Below, one piece after another: positions 61,121 through 64,000 of a stretch of DNA of 64,000 bases. The translations under genes and the position numbers were made by a program. Below the pieces are notes generated by a model. It had not been told where the DNA came from. It saw only the letters and a program-made list of their open reading frames with translations, and ran no database searches. Where the stretch lies: contig CAJYMH010000014.1 of assembly GCA_913776195.1 (NCBI GenBank), positions 88,535 to 152,534 of the forward strand, given 5' to 3'. The DNA is from an uncultured Caulobacter sp. (GTDB lineage Bacteria > Pseudomonadota > Alphaproteobacteria > Caulobacterales > Caulobacteraceae). Position 1 is the stretch's first letter; every line of letters starts with the position of its first letter.

Positions 61121-61885
61121 ATGCGCCGTCGTTCGATCCGAGGTTTTGTCCTTGCGGCCGCAGCGGCGGCGATCGTGTCTCTAGGCGCGGCGCAGGCCCA
61201 GCCCGACGTCATCGCCCGGGCCCTGGCTGATCCGGCCCGGCCGGCGGCCGACAAGGCGCGCGACCCCGAGCGCCATCCGGGGCAGCTGCTCCTCTGGGCT
61301 GGCGTCAAGGCGGGCGACAGGGTCGGGGAGTACATGCCGGGCGGCGGCTATTTCACCCGCATCCTGTCCAAGACCGTCGGGCCCGCCGGCAAGGTCTACG
61401 CCTATGTGCCAGCCGAGATCGTCAAGATCGCGCCAAAGTACCTGACCGATGCTCAGTCCCTGGCGGCCGATCCGTCCTTGGCCAACGTGGTGACCTCATC
61501 CGACACCAATGCGAAGTTCAGCGCGCCAGAGCCCCTGGACCTGGTTTGGACCTCCCAGAACTATCACGACCTGCACGGCAAGTTCGCGCCGCCAGGGACG
61601 GCGAGCGCCTTCAACGCGGCGGTGTTCAAGGCCCTGAAGCCGGGCGGAACCTACGTGGTCATCGATCACGCCGCCTTGCCGTCGTCGGGTCTCAAGGGCG
61701 CGGCCGAGCAGCACCGGATCGCCAAGGCCGCCGCCATCGAAGAAATCCAGCAGGCGGGTTTCGTGCTGGAGGGTGAGAGCAGCCTTTTGACCAATCCCAA
61801 TGATCCGCTGACCGCCTCGGTCTTCGATCCGTCGATCCGAGGCAAGACCGATCAGTTCGCACTGAAGTTTAAAAAGCCGCGATAA
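61121..61885 (+). CDS. Exported methyltransferase-like protein (paralogue)
   Basis: A 254-residue secreted protein, signal peptide ending GAAQAQ. Same fold as the gene before: VGEYMPGGGYFTRILSKTVG at motif I, TSQNYHDLHGKFAPPGTA, LKPGGTYVVIDHAALPSSGL and a C-terminal TDQFALKFKKPR that parallels VDQFVYKFRKPR of the first copy. Tandem duplication followed by divergence. AGGGGA precedes the ATG. Function unknown. Confidence 0.82.
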   Translation: MRRRSIRGFVLAAAAAAIVSLGAAQAQPDVIARALADPARPAADKARDPERHPGQLLLWAGVKAGDRVGEYMPGGGYFTRILSKTVGPAGKVYAYVPAEIVKIAPKYLTDAQSLAADPSLANVVTSSDTNAKFSAPEPLDLVWTSQNYHDLHGKFAPPGTASAFNAAVFKALKPGGTYVVIDHAALPSSGLKGAAEQHRIAKAAAIEEIQQAGFVLEGESSLLTNPNDPLTASVFDPSIRGKTDQFALKFKKPR

Positions 61886-61923
61886 GCGGTTGAAAAAAAT
61901 AAAAAACCTTAGGGAGTGAGTTT

Positions 61924-62817
61924 ATGCGTATCGCGTTCATCGGCCTTGGGGCCATGGGCGGCGGCATGGCCGCCAATCAGGCCAAGGCTGGTCACCAGGT
62001 CGCCGCCTTCGATCTGTCACCGGCGGCGGTGGCGCGGGCGGTGGAGGCCGGCTGCAGCGCCGCCGGTTCGGCGGCCGAGGCCGTGGCCGACGCGGACGTG
62101 GTCGTCACCATGCTGCCGGCCGGCCCGCATGTACGGTCGGTCTATGCCGACGCCATCATCGGCAAGGCGCGTAAGTCGGCGCTGCTGATCGATTGCTCCA
62201 CCATTGACGTGGAAAGCGCTCGCGCCGTGGCCGAACAGGCGAGCGCAGCGGGCTATCGCGTCGCCGACGCCCCGGTCAGCGGCGGCATCATGGCGGCGGA
62301 CGCTGGGACCTTGGCCTTCATGGTCGGCTGCGAGGACGCCGTCTTCGCCGATGTCGAGGCGGCGCTCAAACCCATGGCGCGGGTGGTGATCCACGCCGGA
62401 TCGGCTGGGGCGGGGCAGGCGGCCAAGATTTGCAACAACATGCTGCTGGGCATCTCCATGCTTGGGACCTGCGAGGCGTTCGCCCTGGCCGAGAAGCTTG
62501 GCCTGGCGGCGGATCGGTTCTTCGAGGTGGCCAGCCAGTCGTCCGGAAACTGCTGGTCGGTCAGCACCTATTGCCCAGCGCCGGGCGTGGGGCCGCAGAC
62601 GCCGGCCGATCGCGGCTACGAGGGCGGCTTCGCCACCGCCATGATGCTCAAAGACTTGAAGCTGGCGCAGGACGCCGCCGCCAAGGCTGGCGGGACGACC
62701 CCGCTGGGCGCGCAGGCGCAGGCGCTGTATGCGCTCTTCGACGCACAAGGATACGGCAGGAAAGACTTCTCGGCCGTGTTGCAGATGCTGCGCGGACGAC
62801 TTGACGAGCTCAGTTGA
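61924..62817 (+). CDS. mmsB: 3-Hydroxyisobutyrate dehydrogenase
   Basis: A 297-residue NAD-dependent dehydrogenase. N-terminal dinucleotide motif RIAFIGLGAMGGGMAANQAK, then LIDCSTIDVESARAVAEQAS and the substrate/catalytic region DAPVSGGIMAADAGTLAFMV; the catalytic Lys is in GAGQAAKICNNMLLGISMLG; and DLKLAQDAAAKAGGTTPLG near the end. It oxidises 3-hydroxyisobutyrate to methylmalonate semialdehyde, which MmsA (7571-9070) uses. AGGGAG precedes ATG 61924. Confidence 0.95.
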   Translation: MRIAFIGLGAMGGGMAANQAKAGHQVAAFDLSPAAVARAVEAGCSAAGSAAEAVADADVVVTMLPAGPHVRSVYADAIIGKARKSALLIDCSTIDVESARAVAEQASAAGYRVADAPVSGGIMAADAGTLAFMVGCEDAVFADVEAALKPMARVVIHAGSAGAGQAAKICNNMLLGISMLGTCEAFALAEKLGLAADRFFEVASQSSGNCWSVSTYCPAPGVGPQTPADRGYEGGFATAMMLKDLKLAQDAAAKAGGTTPLGAQAQALYALFDAQGYGRKDFSAVLQMLRGRLDELS

Positions 62818-62872
62818 GAACCATTCGCGAAGTCCGCGACATTTTCGCGTCGATTGGCGAATAACCGGTCTC

Positions 62873-62888
62873 GATTTGTGGACAAATC
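62873..62888. promoter_or_regulatory. Palindrome upstream of hemA
   Basis: Perfect inverted repeat GATTTGT-GG-ACAAATC (7-2-7), 43 bases before hemA ATG 62932. It sits in an AT-richer patch suited to a promoter. The spacing and half-sites do not match a classical FNR box (TTGAT-N4-ATCAA) closely, so the factor is unknown. Confidence 0.5.
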
Positions 62889-62931
62889 TACAAACCGCAT
62901 GCGAAAAGCCGCGCCATATTGAGAGGGATCA

Positions 62932-64000
62932 ATGAATCCCCCGCTGGCATCGCCGAGCATCGTCGTCATGGATTACAAAGCCGCTTTCAAGACCGCCGTC
63001 GAACAGGTTCGTTCCGAAGGTCGTTACCGGGTTTTCGCCGATCTGAAGCGCCACCGCGGCGCGTTTCCGCGCGCGACCTGGACGCGCCCTGACGGCGTCG
63101 AGCAGGACATCGTGGTGTGGTGCTCGAACGACTATCTGGGCCAAGGCCAAAACCCTGTGGTCATGGACGCCATGCACGCAGCCATCGACGCCCACGGCTC
63201 GGGCTCGGGCGGCACGCGCAACATTTCGGGCACGACGCACCAGCACGTTGAGCTGGAGCTGGAGCTGGCCGACCTGCACCAAAAGGAATCGGCGCTGGTC
63301 TTCACTTCGGGCTACGTGGCCAACGAGGCGACCCTGTCGAGCCTGCAGAAGATCCTGCCGGGCTTGATCATCTATTCGGACGCCCTCAACCACGCCTCGA
63401 TGATCGCCGGCATCCGCAATGGCGGCGGCGAGCGTCATGTGTTCCGTCACAACGACCTGGAGCACCTGGAGGAACTGCTGGCGGCCTCGCCGGCCGATCG
63501 CCCCAAGCTGATCGCCTTCGAGAGCGTCTATTCCATGGACGGGGACATCGCCGACATCGCCGGCACCATCGCTCTGGCTAAGAAGTACGGCGCCTTGACC
63601 TATCTCGATGAAGTGCATGCCGTGGGCATGTACGGCGAGCGCGGCGCGGGCGTCGCCGAGCGCGACGGCGTCATGGCCGACATCGACATCGTCGAGGGCA
63701 CTCTGGGCAAGGCCTTCGGCGTCATGGGCGGCTATATCGCCGGCGACAGCGACATGGTCGATGCGGTTCGCCTGTATGCGTCGGGCTTCATCTTCACCAC
63801 GTCCTTGCCGCCGTCGCTGATGGCCGGCGCCGCCGCAAGTGTGCGTTACCTCAAAGAGCACAACGAGCTGCGCGTCGCTCACCAAGAGCGCGCTGCGACC
63901 CTCAAGAAGATGATGGCCGACGCCGGCCTGCCGGTGATGCCGTCGGTCAGCCACATCGTGCCGGTGCTGGTGGGCGACCCCGTCCACTGCAAGATGATCT
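62932..64000 (+). CDS. hemA: 5-Aminolevulinate synthase (partial, runs off the right edge)
   Basis: At least 356 codons of an alpha-oxoamine synthase that condenses glycine with succinyl-CoA, first step of haem and tetrapyrrole synthesis in alphaproteobacteria. Visible: [77 protein letters not shown] and the Schiff-base Lys in [18 protein letters not shown] 62932 has AGAGGG upstream; the in-frame ATG 62968, giving MDYKAAF, is the start usual in the family. C-terminus is outside the window. Confidence 0.95.
   Translation, partial: MNPPLASPSIVVMDYKAAFKTAVEQVRSEGRYRVFADLKRHRGAFPRATWTRPDGVEQDIVVWCSNDYLGQGQNPVVMDAMHAAIDAHGSGSGGTRNISGTTHQHVELELELADLHQKESALVFTSGYVANEATLSSLQKILPGLIIYSDALNHASMIAGIRNGGGERHVFRHNDLEHLEELLAASPADRPKLIAFESVYSMDGDIADIAGTIALAKKYGALTYLDEVHAVGMYGERGAGVAERDGVMADIDIVEGTLGKAFGVMGGYIAGDSDMVDAVRLYASGFIFTTSLPPSLMAGAAASVRYLKEHNELRVAHQERAATLKKMMADAGLPVMPSVSHIVPVLVGDPVHCKMI

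Noticed and set aside
1..64000. tRNA, rRNA, CRISPR arrays, insertion sequences, attachment sites
   Set aside because: No cloverleaf-like or CCA-ended element, no regular spacer repeats, no transposase or integrase sequence was recognised.

Overview
The window is GC-rich DNA from an alphaproteobacterium, most likely Caulobacterales (Caulobacter or a close relative). Reasons: five large TonB-dependent receptors (TBDRs) in 64 kb, three FecI-type sigma / FecR / receptor modules, an S9 hydrolase resembling lasso-peptide isopeptidases, many Tat-type signal peptides, and an ALAS-type hemA (glycine + succinyl-CoA route) beside valine-degradation genes. No tRNA, rRNA, insertion sequence or CRISPR array was seen. 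All family calls are made by eye from the translations.

Layout. 1-7.4 kb: a truncated Tat/lipoprotein serine hydrolase, an IclR regulator, a TBDR, a Tat-exported MmgE/PrpD protein, then a second IclR and a MerR regulator. Related palindromes precede the hydrolase and the receptor. 7.6-13.5 kb: mmsA (valine catabolism) divergent from a LysR gene, an exported amidohydrolase, a second LysR and a His-tailed secreted protein. 13.7-16.2 kb: a TBDR closed by a strong terminator. 16.3-23.2 kb: a tightly overlapping operon, gabT, gabD, a polar amino-acid ABC importer, a cupin, a flavin amine oxidase and a small membrane protein, suited to uptake and oxidation of GABA, polyamines or related amines.

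23.7-36.5 kb: two tandem surface-signalling modules, each sigma factor, FecR anti-sigma, TBDR with an N-terminal signalling (STN) domain, and a terminal hydrolase. The first ends in a lasso-isopeptidase-like S9 hydrolase, the second in a gamma-glutamyltransferase. 36.5-40.1 kb is a patchy junction: hypothetical secreted proteins, a GFA protein, and three gene remnants (CatB/Vat-type acetyltransferase, HvfC/BufC, NrsF). 40.1-48.5 kb, minus strand: a third sigma/FecR/TBDR module followed by an MFS transporter, a Tat-exported class V PLP enzyme and an ornithine-cyclodeaminase-family protein. 48.6-56.3 kb: two M61-like metallopeptidases flanking a CapA protein, then a divergent S10 carboxypeptidase / M19 dipeptidase pair. 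From about 23.7 to 56.3 kb the content reads as a system for importing and taking apart unusual (isopeptide, gamma-glutamyl, small) peptides; this is inference.

56.4-64 kb looks like core chromosome: hemB, a DUF4870-like membrane protein, isobutyryl-CoA dehydrogenase, 3-hydroxyisobutyryl-CoA hydrolase, two exported methyltransferase-like proteins, mmsB and the start of hemA. With mmsA at 7.6-9.1 kb this supplies most of valine degradation from isobutyryl-CoA to propionyl-CoA.
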